Below the pieces are notes generated by a model. That model saw only the letters and a program-made list of their open reading frames with translations. It searched no databases and was not told where the DNA came from. This document shows, piece after piece, positions 31,735-42,740 of a DNA stretch of 64,000 nt (positions within the stretch are counted from its first letter, which is position 1; the number at the start of each line of letters is the position of its first letter). The translations under genes were made by a program, and so were the position numbers. Source of the stretch: Isoetes taiwanensis (Eukaryota; Streptophyta; Lycopodiopsida; Isoetales; Isoetaceae); contig JAJEKV010000045.1 of assembly GCA_021234155.1 (NCBI GenBank), positions 1,697,474 to 1,761,473 on the forward strand. Reading direction: 5' to 3'.

Positions 31735-33005
31735 TTGCATCTATGGCCGTGTTTCTTTTCCCTTCTTTCCCCCTACCGCGCCTATGGCGATGGGCACCTA
31801 GGGCGATGGCTTTTCTCTCGCTTCCTTTCTCCAGCTATGGCGATGGCAAAGCATAGCCGCGAACCGGACAAAGATCCCGTGGTCGGCCTTGTACCGCATA
31901 TCAAGGTAGCTGGAAATGTTTTAGAACTATCTATGTCCGGGTCCCCGCGGACTACGGGCGAGGCGCTACCGGTAGTCGGATTCTCGAGCCCAAGAACTCC
32001 CACTTTTCACCGCGCACCCAAGCCATGCTCTTTCTTCCATCATTTTTCCCTTGGTTTTAAATGTGCCTTCTTTATTTGAATGCATTTAGCTCGATTTGAA
32101 GGTTCTGCGGCTTTTTAGCTCGCTTTTGAAGGTTCCGCGGCTTGCTTGATGATTTCTGGGGCTTGGGATATTCCCTCTCGCATAAATCTATACCGCCATC
32201 CCGCCATCCACTTTTCCCAAGTCCTTAGATAATATTTTCTCAGATTTTGCTCTCATCTCTTTCATAAGTGTACAGCTTTTAATAAGTTGCTTAGTTCGTT
32301 GCCTGCCTCGCCTTTCCGTAACCTCCGCAGATAGATACCACCCTTTGTTCTTGCCATGTTTGTTTCCCTTTATTTAACTCTGTTTTCTCAATCCACCTCT
32401 GTTTTTCTATTGGCCGAATATGCTTTTGCTATGTGCTACTCTACCCATGTTGGCCGAATGACAAATGACAAGGGGCTTGGCACAGAATGATTTTTTCCCT
32501 ATTCCTAAATAAAGGTTTTATCTATTTTTTGATTGTTGTTTCATGCTTCCAATACAATTTTTTAATGGCTTTGCTCTTTTGTAGAAGTAATATCATCTCC
32601 AGATATGATGTACATGGAGACTGTTAATCTCTTAGCAAGATTTAAGGTATGCTGAATTTATGGATTATTCTGAACTGACTAGGTGTTAGCATAGCATTGG
32701 CTTAGGCGAATATCGGCCTCCTTAGCTGTTTTCCTTAAAGTTTTGCAATAGTTATATTTCAGTTTATTTCAGTTTTGCATTGTCTATTAGTACTAAATCA
32801 ATGCAACTCTTTTTTATCACAGAATAAATTCACTCGTGGCTGCAAGGAAAGATGTGTTGGTTTGCCTTTTCCTGTCATCCATTTTTGTGGTAGCAGCTGC
32901 AAGTTCAGTTACAGGTTATCAAGGTCTTTGGCATCTCTGGGAGCGGCTCCATGGAAGAATAGGCACATATCAGATGGTCGGATCGAAGCCCATTGGCACA
33001 ACTAA
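31735..33005 (+). pseudogene. unrecognised multi-exon gene or relic
   Basis: A G/C-richer first exon candidate (Met frames at about 31844, MAKHSREPDKDPVVG...) is followed by two short exons with good splice sites: 32583-32645 (acceptor TTTTGTAG; SPDMMYMETVNLLARFK; donor GTATGC) and 32822 onward (acceptor TTATCACAG; NKFTRGCKERCVGLPFP and VIHFCGSSCKF, stop at 33003-33005). The two exons join in phase. I recognise no family. The joint between exon 1 and exon 2 is uncertain, and the protein after CKF loses conservation-like composition. It may be an active small gene or a captured fragment inside the CACTA element. Confidence 0.35.
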
Positions 33006-33148
33006 TCGTTAGCATAAACCGGCCAATACCTGCCATGTTGTTTTCAAATCATATTAATCTGATGTTTGAACCTTAATTATTAATATAATTGTTCTGAACC
33101 TTTACCATAAATCAAATTTGAATCTTACACGTCGAATGTTTTAGTTGA

Positions 33149-33303
33149 ATGTTTCAATGTAATGGTAAAATTTAGAGTGCAATCTAAATAAAGGCTTGAT
33201 AATACAACTAAATTAATATTATGCCGTATGTTTCAATGTAATGGTAAAATTTAGAGTGCAATTAATAAAGGCTTGATAATACAACTAAATTAATATTATG
33301 CCT
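33149..33303. repeat. 79-bp tandem duplication
   Basis: Units 33149-33227 and 33228-33303 are near-identical (start ATGTTTCAATGTAATGG); the second lacks about 3 bases in the AATCTAAATAAA part. Just after it, GTGCCACATGACAAGATTTGATT (in part) is also repeated at about 33361 and 33413. Confidence 0.9.
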
Positions 33304-33935
33304 TATTGTTTGGGTTTGATTAAAGCTTTTCAAGCGGCTGCTTTTTTAAAAAAAGAATGGGTGCCACATGACAAGATTTGATTAGTTAAAAGGATGTCCA
33401 TATGTAAAAGGAGTGCCACATGTCAAGATTTGATTGCCTAAAAAGATGTCGATGTGTAAACCGAACGTGTTGTTTTTGTAAACTTAAAAAAAGTCCATGG
33501 ATATTTTATATTGATTTTCTTGCAAAAACAACACTTGGAAATAACTAATTTAAGAAATAACGTGCCTACTTTTTAATAGCTACATATAATATTGAGGAAA
33601 ATAATATTTGAAATAGCAATTATTTTTAAATGCTACATGTGGATTTCTTTAAACACTACGTGCTTTCCCTAAGAAAACAATGACAACTTTAAAAAACTAC
33701 AAGTAGAGGAAAAAAACAAAACGCATAGAAAAAAAGAAAAAGATCTGTCTTTTTTACTTCTTCATGTGTAGTAATACATAAATCTACGCGTGTAGTTTTC
33801 AAAAAAACAATGCATGACTTCTTAAAAAAATAACAGTGACAAAAAAAAAACCACGTGTAGAAAAAACTGATAAAAACAATAGTAAAAAAAAAGGACACGT
33901 TGACAAAAAACAAAAAGTTGCCAGAAAAAAGATAA
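33304..33935. other. A/T-rich, no gene
   Basis: Many short A runs (33710-33930). The Phe-rich minus-strand ORF over 33689-33979 is a translation of A tracts and is not supported. Confidence 0.5.
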
Positions 33936-34056
33936 TGTAACGTTCCTAACCGACATGCCCTTAAGTCGCTTCTACCCATATGCCGGTGTCTCGGGAGTGC
34001 CCCATAGGCACATTCAAGGTTCGAATACTCGAGCGGTCTACCATGGGCCCGTTACA
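33936..34056. mobile_element. 121-bp solo LTR (TRIM-like) with 5-bp duplication
   Basis: The element begins TGTAACG and ends CGTTACA, so it has TG..CA ends within a 7-base inverted repeat, and is flanked on both sides by GATAA (33931-33935 and 34057-34061), a perfect 5-base target duplication. A length of 121 bases is far below ordinary LTRs and fits a solo LTR of a miniature (TRIM/SMART-type) element. It holds a B-box-like GGTTCGAATAC at about 34017-34027, but no 5S rRNA similarity was seen, so it is not an obvious Cassandra. Orientation is not resolved. Confidence 0.8.
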
Positions 34057-34310
34057 GATAATCCCATTTTGATAGTCGGTAGAAGCATCATCCCTCACAT
34101 TGATAAACTATAGTTCTTGCCATTAATATTAATCTACAAAAGTAGCATCTTGTTTAACATCTAAAAATAATACTTTTCTATGATCATGTGATTCAAATCA
34201 AGCAGGTTCAAAAACATGCTTCTATTCAGTACTTTGCTACTGAAACCACAACAAGAGATGATAATAGAGAAGTCTTTGTCGTCTGGCGTCGGGATCATAC
34301 CTTCAAGAGG
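34057..34310. other. no gene seen
   Basis: Spacer between the solo LTR and the hAT element. Nothing is recognised. Confidence 0.4.
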
Positions 34311-34318
34311 TCGTGGAT

Positions 34319-35256
34319 CAGTGTTGTCAGGTACGTTAAGTACGGTACGGGTATTATACGTACTTAATGTATTAATACCGTATGCATACATCTCATTTAA
34401 AAAGTACTTTAAATACGTTTTTTAGAATTATAAAATACTTATTAAATACGTAAAATACGTACTTTACGTATAGTACGTTAAATACTTCATGTAATTTTTT
34501 AAAACTATAAATTCTTGTATTGCATTTAAAATAGTTGAAATAACAACTACTATGAAGAACTTCAAGTTTTAAATAATTGAACCAAAATATATTACTCTAG
34601 AAAATTAAGTATTTCTCAAAGCTTTAAAATCGAAATATGTCTATTTAAGAGTTATATCTCCTCATAATTCTAGTTTTACTTCAACCACAAAATAAAAACC
34701 ATAAAGAGTTTTACAACAACAATATTTTATAAAATGATGAAATCCACGAATAATCACCCTTCTTCTTCGTCCTCTTCATCATCAGACTCTGTTTCTGCTA
34801 ATGATTTCTAAGAATGCTGATGACAGACCTCTTGGCTCATGGCTCTTCGAAGCTGATGACAGACCTCTTGGGGCTCGAATCCGGCAGCTAGAGTAAAAGG
34901 TCAGAGGAGGGAAGTTTTGGGGTTTTGGGGTTTTTGGTTTTCCTACGAGGATGTGGATTTTCCTTTTTTTTTTTTTAAAAGCCACAATTTCATAATTTCG
35001 CTATTCTATAACAATAACATATAATAATATGTTCTCTAATGAATAATTTTATCCATTTTATAGGTCTAATGTCATTTGCACTTTTTTTTATATAAAGTAC
35101 GTATCATACGTACTTTACGTATTAATACGTTAAGTACGGTATTAATAAAACGAGAGCTCAATTTGACCTGTCAACTTATAGGTATAGTACGTATAGTACT
35201 GTGAGGAAGGTACGGGACGTACGTAAACGTAAAATATGGGTACGTAAACAACACTG
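34319..35256. mobile_element. non-autonomous hAT element with perfect 8-bp duplication
   Basis: The ends are CAGTGTTGT (34319-34327) and ACAACACTG (35248-35256), and both sides carry the 8-base direct repeat TCGTGGAT (34311-34318 and 35257-35264). An 8-base duplication and a CAGTG-type terminus are hAT hallmarks. Subterminal zones (34328-34490 and 35095-35245) are packed with TACGTA/TACGTT words that could be transposase-binding sites. No transposase is encoded. The middle (34740-34930) has a CTGATGACAGACCTCTTGG duplication (34815 and 34852) and, on the minus strand, an acidic ETESDDEEDEEEG-like reading, possibly a captured host exon. Confidence 0.9.
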
Positions 35257-35264
35257 TCGTGGAT

Positions 35265-35968
35265 ATGCGGGCTTAGCTATGTACTCAGACACCTATTTGA
35301 CATGTATATATTTCATGATGTATATTTGCGTAGTTTATCGATAATCTTATTACTGCCGCGATTTTTCCCTCAAAACTCCTTCTAGACGGGGTTTTCTTAA
35401 TCCAAACAATAGTAAGTCTGCTATGCTCCTTTATTGGATCTCATAAGTCGATTGGTCTCTCTAGATGATAAAAACCATTCAATGCGATTCTATTATTAAA
35501 AGAAAGTATAATTTTAGTTCTCTCTTGGCCTTTCTCCATGCACTTCTTATGTAGATAGCACTCTGTACTTGAGGAAGACGATGGAGGATGGTCAAAGTGC
35601 CAAAAGATATATCGTAGGACAAGGATGATGTCAAGAAAATCTCTTTTAGTATTCATCTTGACACTCTCTAGTAGCTGGATGCTTCAACAAATTAGACATC
35701 ATTATTTTCTTGTAGTATTTACGTACATGGTGGACCACTGTGTATGGGCTAGAGTTTGATCAAATAGGTTTGAGATTTAGACCTCTGTACCATAACGTTC
35801 CAGCATAGTTTGATGAAAAGATGAAGAAAGTGCTAGATGTCGAAGGTTCTTGGCAGCCCCACCCATTCCTCTAGTAAATTGCTTACTCAGAATTTGCTAA
35901 TGAGTATCTTAAAGGCCTTTAGCATCCACAACAATATTCAGGCACTAACCCTCGTTTTTGCAATCTTT
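35265..35968. other. unassigned CACTA interior
   Basis: No domain recognised. Minus-strand frames (35656-35441) may be exons of the element's second gene but are not conserved with anything I know. Confidence 0.3.
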
Positions 35969-37063
35969 TCAGATGACTTTGATGTTTGGTTTACACTTTT
36001 TTGCAGCTCGTTTCTGCTGGTCATGATTCTTACTTTTGTTCTCCTGAAATTTCTCCCAAACTTTCTCAATATGGCAGGGAATATCTTCAGCATCCTTTTT
36101 GTTCAAGGATCCCCTAAACAAAGGGATCAATAAGTACTGAACAATAATGCAAGATAAATGATTCAAAAATATGGCCATTAAGTACACAACAATAGTATAA
36201 GATAAATAGTTTCAAATATGACACTTACTTCCAATGATTGTACATACACCCTGCCAAAAAACACATTTCACTTACGGCTGTCCCTTTCCCATATCGTGCT
36301 TCCATGTGGTCCACATTTTTTCTCTTAGAGCTTTGATGTATATGTCTCCAGTCCTTGTCAATATCTGTACACCACTGCTTTACAGCAAGACCGAGGGCTG
36401 TCTTTCATTCTTGACCGTGACTATCCAAGTGTATACTACCTCCTACAACCGTAGTGACCTACAACGGAAATTAGAATAATAAGTAGTCTATAATATACAA
36501 ATGACACAAAAATAAAAACATAATGTATGAAGCAAACCCGACGTTTCTTGGAAAGTCTTGCAAATGTTACATCTTCATGCTCATCCGTCGATTCCTCATC
36601 CCCGGATTCCTCGTCATCCTTTAGAATCTCATTTTCTTCTTCATTCCTATCAATGTTAACATTGATGGATTTCACACTGCAACAGTCCAGCAGCTTCTTC
36701 ATTTGTTGAAGCAAATTTAAATCAATCCAAGAAGTGAAACCATGTCGGATTAGTACTATACCTCGATCTAACACTCTTAGAAGAGCTTGCGTCTTGCTTA
36801 TGACTATTGGCCTTTGCTGTTGGTGTGATGAGCTAAACCTGCTTCTCTATCACAGACTTGAACTTCTCCAATTCATCTTGCTTCAATCTTTCAATCATTT
36901 GTGTCAAATTAGTGGAGGCATCCGCGCCTACGGTGGTCGATAGTCTCCCTCGAGAGCTACCTCCTCCCTTCTTAGAGCTTTTGCTTGGGGCCACTAAAGA
37001 ACATAAGAGAAGCAAATGAGCCACATAGGCAAACAAACAAAAGCCAAGAATAAAACAAAGCAC
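35969..37063 (-). pseudogene. CACTA second gene, Ptta/En-Spm (Transposase_24)-like
   Basis: Minus-strand frames in order: 37063-36833 (SSKKGGGSSRGRLS, then LTQMIERLKQDELEKF), 36774-36436 (LLQQMKKLLDCC, then an acidic EEENEILKDDEESGDEE stretch and SKKRR), about 36440-36240 (AVKQWCTDIDKDWRHIYIKA) and 36140-35990 (IEKVWEKFQENKSKNHDQQK, RAAKKCKPNIK). The last block has the spacing of the W-x-x-F...NK-x-N-x-x-x-x-K region of the plant En/Spm accessory protein (Transposase_24). Intron-like gaps with GT-AG signals separate the blocks. The call is moderate and relies on this block, strand and location inside the CACTA ends. Confidence 0.45.
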
Positions 37064-38004
37064 TACATAGGCACAAGAAAAGAGCTTACTTGCAAGAAGA
37101 AAGATGATTCGTTTTGTCTCTAACCTGAAAATGTAGACAAAGAAATTGTCAACATATGCTCCTTGGAAATGATTTTACCAAACACATGCAATCAGATTCT
37201 GTGGTTTAACAAATCGCCACGATTTAAAATGGAAAGGATCTTGAGAGAAGTGATAGTAAAATTCCTTTATTCTTCTTCTTTGTATCTGTTACAATTGAAG
37301 GAAATGGGTTGCTTTCTGCAACCTCCACTTTGACTGTTATTTCTGGGAAGATTACAGGAGAAGATCCAGGTGCTAGTTGAACCTACAAAATTACAACTTC
37401 CATGGCTAACAAGAAACATTAAAAGGAATTTCATCTCTAAAGAAAACAAAATCTTGCAAATGCTTTTTTTAATGCTAGTGAAAATGAGCTGGATCTTCAA
37501 TATACCTAGGTTACATGTTACTGACGTGCACATTACTTGCTACTAGCTGGTCATACTTAGCTCTCTTTTCTTATTTCGGTGGCTTGTGGAAAACAAGAAG
37601 AGGCAGCAAATTGCCAGAGAGACAAATATATCATTTGTTAGCACTTCAAATAGTTTTGTGGTTCAGACTTCTTCTAGATGTCTCTAGGCGCCATCTCGGA
37701 TACAAAAACAAGGGAGATAGCATGCAAACGACCAATTTAGCAAATTAAACCTAAATCGCAATGCCTTAAAAAAAAAGGGAGTTATACCTTAAGATCACAA
37801 CAAGGCGCCTCCGTTTGCCCGTCCGATTGCCACGGAGTCTAAAGCCACCAATGCCGTGAGCTCGAAATGGAGTTCTGAAGCCGCCAATGTCGTGAACCTG
37901 CAGAGGCGCGAAAATGGTTTGCGAAAATAGTAAAATGTTTTTTTTTTTAAGGAAATGATAATGGTTGTGTATTTTTTGAGGAAAAAAACCTGCTAGAAAT
38001 AGAA
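37064..38004 (-). other. CACTA 5' interior with possible exon
   Basis: At about 37373-37270 a minus-strand frame reads VQLAPGSSPVIFPEITVKVE and is preceded by an AG; it might be an early exon of the CACTA accessory gene. The rest is A/T-rich with no further signal until the subterminal repeats at 38005. Confidence 0.3.
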
Positions 38005-38127
38005 GAAATTGTGACGAATAATGTGACGATTACATTGACGATTTTTCGTCAGATTTATGATTAACCGTCAGAATAAATTAATAAAAAATTGGGCACCGGA
38101 TTACTTGGTCAGGTTTTGTTGCTAGTG
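38005..38127. repeat. right subterminal repeats and terminus of the CACTA element
   Basis: GTGACGAATAAT, GTGACGATTACAT and TGACGATTTTTCGTCAG are followed by CCGTCAG, the same unit and orientation switch as at the left end but with fewer copies. The terminus TTTTGTTGCTAGTG (38114-38127) is the reverse complement of CACTAGCAACAAAA. Confidence 0.55.
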
Positions 38128-38192
38128 TTAGTTTCTTTTAGGGCTTTTGTTGCTAGTCTTCCTTCGTCTGAGCTGCTGCAGTATCAAATTGG

Positions 38193-39490
38193 AATGACTA
38201 TCTCAGAGGATTCCAGTGACTCTGATAATGACTCCGAGTCATCATATACTCGATCTTCAATGCCAATGGTTAACGACTTCTCGTCGATAAGGTTTGAGCT
38301 CTCCCTTATCTGTTTTGCATCTATCATGACTACATGCATATTTATAGTTGCTCGCTATGAATAGAGATGCTTCATTGTCTCGATCAAGTGGAAGTAAAGC
38401 TAAAAATTGGCCCCCGAATGATCCATTGGAACGGCTTGCAAGGGAATACGACCATTGTTGGTGTTACCAATGCAAAGGAACTAGCAGAAGAATGTATAGC
38501 ACGAGGCAACAACACAAAAAGAGACATAGTTTGATGCCAAATGCTCCACCTCCATTGGAGCGTGAATTGAAAGCGCTGCAAGAAGCAAACGAGGTATGAA
38601 TATGCATTCTATTACTTTTTCATGGAACATATCTAACTTATTTGTTTATGATTGTTGTAGTATTTGGCAATACTTGATGAAAATTCTGATCATGCCGATA
38701 CATTAGACATTTTCCCATGTTCATCCTCATCTGGATCATCTCGTGTATTCCCCTTGGATGGAAGTCTTAGCTCTAATTCTAGTTCTAGCTCAAGCGACAC
38801 TCAAGAAGTTAAGAGATGTCGCACTAGGGGAAGTAAATTGACCATAAAAGTAAAGAGCCATTTTAAGAGTATCTCGCATGATCTTACTCATGTATGTGAG
38901 ACAAAAAATGACTTGACTGATGAACTTCTCGTCATCTCAAGGCCTCTATTATCCCATTTGATCAATCGACCCTAAGTTGTTGGGAAGGGGAACTACCTCC
39001 AATGTTAAAAGAGTTTATGTATTGGGGCCACAAGTACATGATAGCACCTTCTTTAAAGGTACCAGAAGCTGGAAGAAGATTGTATATAATGGAGCACGTG
39101 ACTGTCCCATCTGGATACTCAACTGTGTTGATGGTTTATGGTGGCCCCACATACCCTTGGGGGATATGGCATAAACTTACGTCTTTTATGCCTAGTATGT
39201 CCATTTATGCCATGACATTGAATGCAACATCTTGGAGTGAGCAAAGAGATCGTGGAGAACATACCTCATGGAGTGCCCTCGTATATGTTGATGGTCGGCC
39301 AAGTATTCATGACAAGATTGCAGCACTTATAAAGAGCTCTTGCGGCCACCCTGAGTTAACAAATACTGAGTTTGAGGAGACTACAGACTATGATGCACAC
39401 ATGAATGGATATGTTGGATCATATGTGAGAGTATGTGCCATCCGCAGCCTCTGCCCTGGAGACGAGTTATTTGTCAACTATCCCTTCAAA
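38193..39490 (+). pseudogene. SET-like gene, exons 1-3, cut by a LINE
   Basis: Exon 1 (Met at about 38193, MTISEDSSDSDNDSESS, ends 38291), intron 38292-38364, exon 2 38365-38593 (RDASLSRSSGSKAKN...; a Cys/His cluster HCWCYQCKG...H..RH), intron 38594-38660, exon 3 from 38661. The junctions are in phase (phase 2, then phase 0). Exon 3 carries a Ser-rich stretch, a frame change near 38940, then GELPPMLKEFMYWGHKYM, DGRPSIHDKIAALIKSSCG, TNTEFEE and VRVCAIRSLCPGDELFVNYP. The last block matches the end of SET methyltransferase domains (V-x-A-x-R-x-I-x-x-G-x-E-L-x-x-x-Y), with a Y where the catalytic Tyr lies; the N-x-(S/C)-H pseudoknot motif is not obvious, the nearest being INSS-like IKSS. A LINE interrupts it at 39491. 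Methyltransferase activity is doubtful. Confidence 0.6.
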
Positions 39491-42400
39491 ATAATAATAA
39501 CAATAATTGATTGATTCACACTTCGAGAGACCCAAAGGGCCATGAAGCGAATGAATTTACATCATCATATCTCAAAGTTTGAGTAAACAATTTCTATGTA
39601 GTTCGAGCTCTTTGAGATAACTGCCTAGTTTTTGTGGGTTCAACTGGTGTAAGAAGTAATAATCAGTATAAGCTATCTTATGTCTCTCTCTTATTTCTTT
39701 ATAACAGCTGCAGTTTAAGAATACGTGTATCTCATCTTCTATGGCATCTGTCTCACACAACGCATATTTTCCTCTCTTCCCTTGGGATCCTCTCGCCACC
39801 CATTGCCTCCACTCGAGCCGCTGAGATCCAGCCAGATCATGCTACAATTCTCCTGATACCCTCCCCGATATTGGGGGCATAAGTAACTTTGAGCTGTATA
39901 CATTAATAGAGGATTTAATTCCTTCCTGTAAAACTCAATTCTAGATCCCTACGTCTGACAAATTTTGTCCACATATTTCATTTGTACCAGATCCCTGATG
40001 GCTATATCAGTATCGGGCCAATCCCTTTCCTCAATCCCCCCATCTCCCATTCTACAACATCATGGTACCATCCTTTGTTTCAGATTCTCTGCCGCAAAGA
40101 AGATGTGAGGGCGCAGGGCTTCCGCACCTTCAGTCTAACCATGAAATTAAGGGCTAAGCATAAGCCCTCAGCTTCTAGGGGCAGCAGTCCCGTCTCAGCC
40201 AATAGAATTTGGTAAGGAATTTGATGCCTAACTTCTAGCTCCTCCTATAAGAAACTCTTCATCACACATTCAATTTTCCTCCACTACCTTGCATAAATAG
40301 CTGGACCCCATATTTGGACACCATAGAGAAGAACTGTTTGCACCAGAGTTTTGAACAACATGCATCTCAGATGCCAATCCTGAAGATCGATTCTCAAGCA
40401 GGCCAACATCCGATACATGGCTCGCCACACCAGATTTTTTTTTATGCATCCTTTCCAAGAGTAGTTTGAACAAACTTCCAAGCCCAGATATTTATATGTC
40501 TCAACAACTTCGACTTGAATCCCTTTATAATTGAATTCCGGTCTCTGCATTGTACCTATAATCATAATCTTTATTTTGGACAAATTCACTGACATGCCTT
40601 TTCCGTCGCAGAAAGTGGCCAAGTTATCCAGATGATCTTGTAACCCATTTGCATCCTCCGAAATCAAAACGATATCATCTGCATACAACAAAAGCTGGAT
40701 TACGTAACCCAAACGTACCCGCTTTCACCTCTATCTCAACCATCGCTCCAAATTGCCCATAAACACCTCAATAAGGTCGGGACAACGGACAAATTTTTTG
40801 TTTCACTGTCAGATAGTGCCGGAAATTTCTTCAGTGGATATCAACCGCCAACTTTGCAATAACTTCTTCATAGAGACGCACCATCGCACCTTTAAGGAAT
40901 CTGAACCCCAAGTTTTTCAAGCCGCCTCACAAACCGCCTCCGTGGAGACCGAAGCCAAACGCTTTTGCAAAATCAATGAAAGCCAAAAACAGTTTTTTCC
41001 TCGGAGCTTTTGCTCTTTCTATCAAGCTCCTAAGCGTGAGTATGTGGTCTAAGGTATTATGCCTTTTTCTGAAACCAGCCTGCCCTATTGCTCGTTTATC
41101 CATAGTTTCTAACCAGCTACTCAACTTGGCCTCCAATATCCCCCCAAACAGTTTTGCAAACACACTCCCTATCATAATTGTCCGGTAATTACTCACATTT
41201 GATCTATCCCCTGATTTATAAACAGGCACTATCTTGCAATATTTCCATTCTTTGGGCATGCCATCCTTTGACGCCTGATTTAAGAGATCAGTGAGAATTG
41301 GTACCAAGCTTTCCCCTCCCCATTTCAATAACTCCGCTGTGATCCCCTGCAAATCCCGTGCTTTCCCATTTGCCATCTTCTTTAGCTGATTTTCGACATC
41401 CTCTACTGTGAACAAGTTATCATTCACAGTGTGGAGAGCCATAGAGCCTGCATCAGGTACCAAATATAGTTTCCGGGCCAGCTGTAACATATCAGAGATA
41501 TCCAACGACACACTATCTTTCTTTCCTTTAAGATGTGACCAGAATGATTTCGGGTTATGCTCGAGCTGATAGACCAGTTTAGATTGCATATTCTTGTAAT
41601 AATCTCTTTTCTTTTTCCAAAGCAACTTCTTATACCAGCTCGGTTTGATTCTACAATCTTTGCCAAGCATGACCCTTGCCTGCACACACTCGTCATCCCA
41701 CCATGAGTTACACGAGCCTTTCCTTCTCTGCTTAGTCACTCCAAGAGAAGTCCTTGCAGCTAATAGCAATATCTCCAAAAGCATTTGGGCATCCCCGCTT
41801 TATACTACCACCGCTTATAGTCTTCCAAGAGACTTGACAAGCATTCTCAGATACTCATCTCAAGCTTCCGTGGATTCAATTTGATTTTCTGCTGCAAGTT
41901 ATGAGCTGGTGCTTTCCTGCTGTCTGTCTGAAACTTGAGTTCAAACCACAAGGGTGATGATCACTCTCTGGAAGCTTGTCCAACACCTGAAAGTTTGAGA
42001 TCAAATCTGATTTATCAGAAGCAAGCAGATAATCTATTGTACTTTCTCCATTCTAGGAGAAGCATGTCGAACCACTTGATGCTGGGAACCGTGGGATTCC
42101 ATTCATGATTTTAAGATCACAGCAACTACCAAGTTCAAGTAAAAAATTACCCATATTGTTTTTAGTCTTGTCTTGTGATTGTGTCTCGTATGCCGGATCC
42201 TTTAGTTCTTGTAACAGGTGATCTCCATCCTTGAGGTAAGAGATTGTTTGCTGCCCTCCCGTTCGCGCATTGAAATCTCCAACAATGAATATCTCTCCCC
42301 TGTCCTGCAATTCCAGTCCTTGCATGCTTAGTTCATGTAAAGGCCGATCTCTAAATCCAACATGATCATACAAAGGCATGTTTAATGGAGCATAATAGTA

Positions 42401-42740
42401 GACTCCAACAAAAGCCATTTTGTCGCTTCCTTGTATTTTAATCCACATATGTTGCTGGTTGGCATGCTTCAATTCTACTGATACATTAAGTGTGAGATGA
42501 GATCGCACATATATGCCAATTCCTCCGTATCCTTTCACCATGCCTGTGTCCTTGAAATTCCACACTCAGTCCAAGATTTTGTACCCTTGTAGATGTGGTA
42601 GACCATTCAGTTGGTGCTCCCAGGTTTCACAAAAATTAGATCAGCTCTATTCCACAAATCTGTTGTAGCTTGTACCTTAGCCTTGTTGATTCCATGCACA
42701 TTCCAGACCAGGACCCTCAGGGTCTTGTGTGTACACCGCC
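39491..42740 (-). mobile_element. LINE (non-LTR retrotransposon), 5'-truncated, inserted in the SET-like gene
   Basis: On the minus strand from 42720: an AP-endonuclease start RVLVWNVHGINKAK, then GYGGIGIYVRS and IFIVGDFNART (about 42270-42290), a region with WWDDECV (41690), and reverse transcriptase blocks WKYCKIVPVYKSGDRSNVSN, GQAGFRK, the catalytic A block FIDFAKAF (about 40960) and YADDIVLI (about 40685). After these come MSVNLSK, YKYLGL, LLYGVQIWG and a C-terminal Cys/His motif CALCETD...DEIHVFLNC (39750-39720). Frameshifts and the lost segment between motifs A and C (40927-40712) make it inactive. The 3' tail is not poly(A) but a TTATTGTTATTATT repeat (39488-39510 region), as in LINE clades with simple-repeat tails. 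The endonuclease starts right at the 5' border, so the element is 5'-truncated. Confidence 0.85.

Larger units (their letters stand above)
23649..38127 (-). mobile_element. probable CACTA (En/Spm) element, 14.5 kb, nested insertions
   Basis: The left end at 23649 reads CACTACAAGAGAATGCC, a standard plant CACTA terminus. It is followed by a dense subterminal array of CTGACGAAA-type units (23660-23905) and then the inverted form (TTCGTCAG, 23905-23945). At 38005-38062 the same two-sided arrangement is found in mirror order, and on the minus strand from 38127 the sequence reads CACTAGCAACAAAACC, with the A/T spacer before the first CTGACG of similar length (about 65-70 bases) to that at the left. 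Between them lie two minus-strand gene relics typical of the family. The outermost 3-base duplications do not match (TCT and TTA), so the right end is the weaker call. Later insertions account for much of the length. Confidence 0.55.

Noticed and set aside
33689-33979. Phe-rich minus-strand ORF as a membrane protein
   Set aside because: It translates A tracts and has no start context, splice sites or homology-like pattern.
33936-34056. Cassandra-type LTR carrying 5S rRNA
   Set aside because: No box A/box C of 5S rRNA could be found on either strand.
35705-35722. TTCTTGTAGT as a right terminus of the CACTA element
   Set aside because: No G follows, no CTGACG subterminal repeats are near, and the mirror array at 38005-38062 lies further out.
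38193-38660. Cys/His cluster in exon 2 as the N-terminal finger of a CACTA transposase
   Set aside because: It lies outside the CACTA terminus on the opposite strand and splices in phase to the SET-like exon; kept as part of that gene.
40753-41188. Plus-strand ORFs over the LINE reverse transcriptase
   Set aside because: They are antisense shadows of the clearly conserved minus-strand RT.
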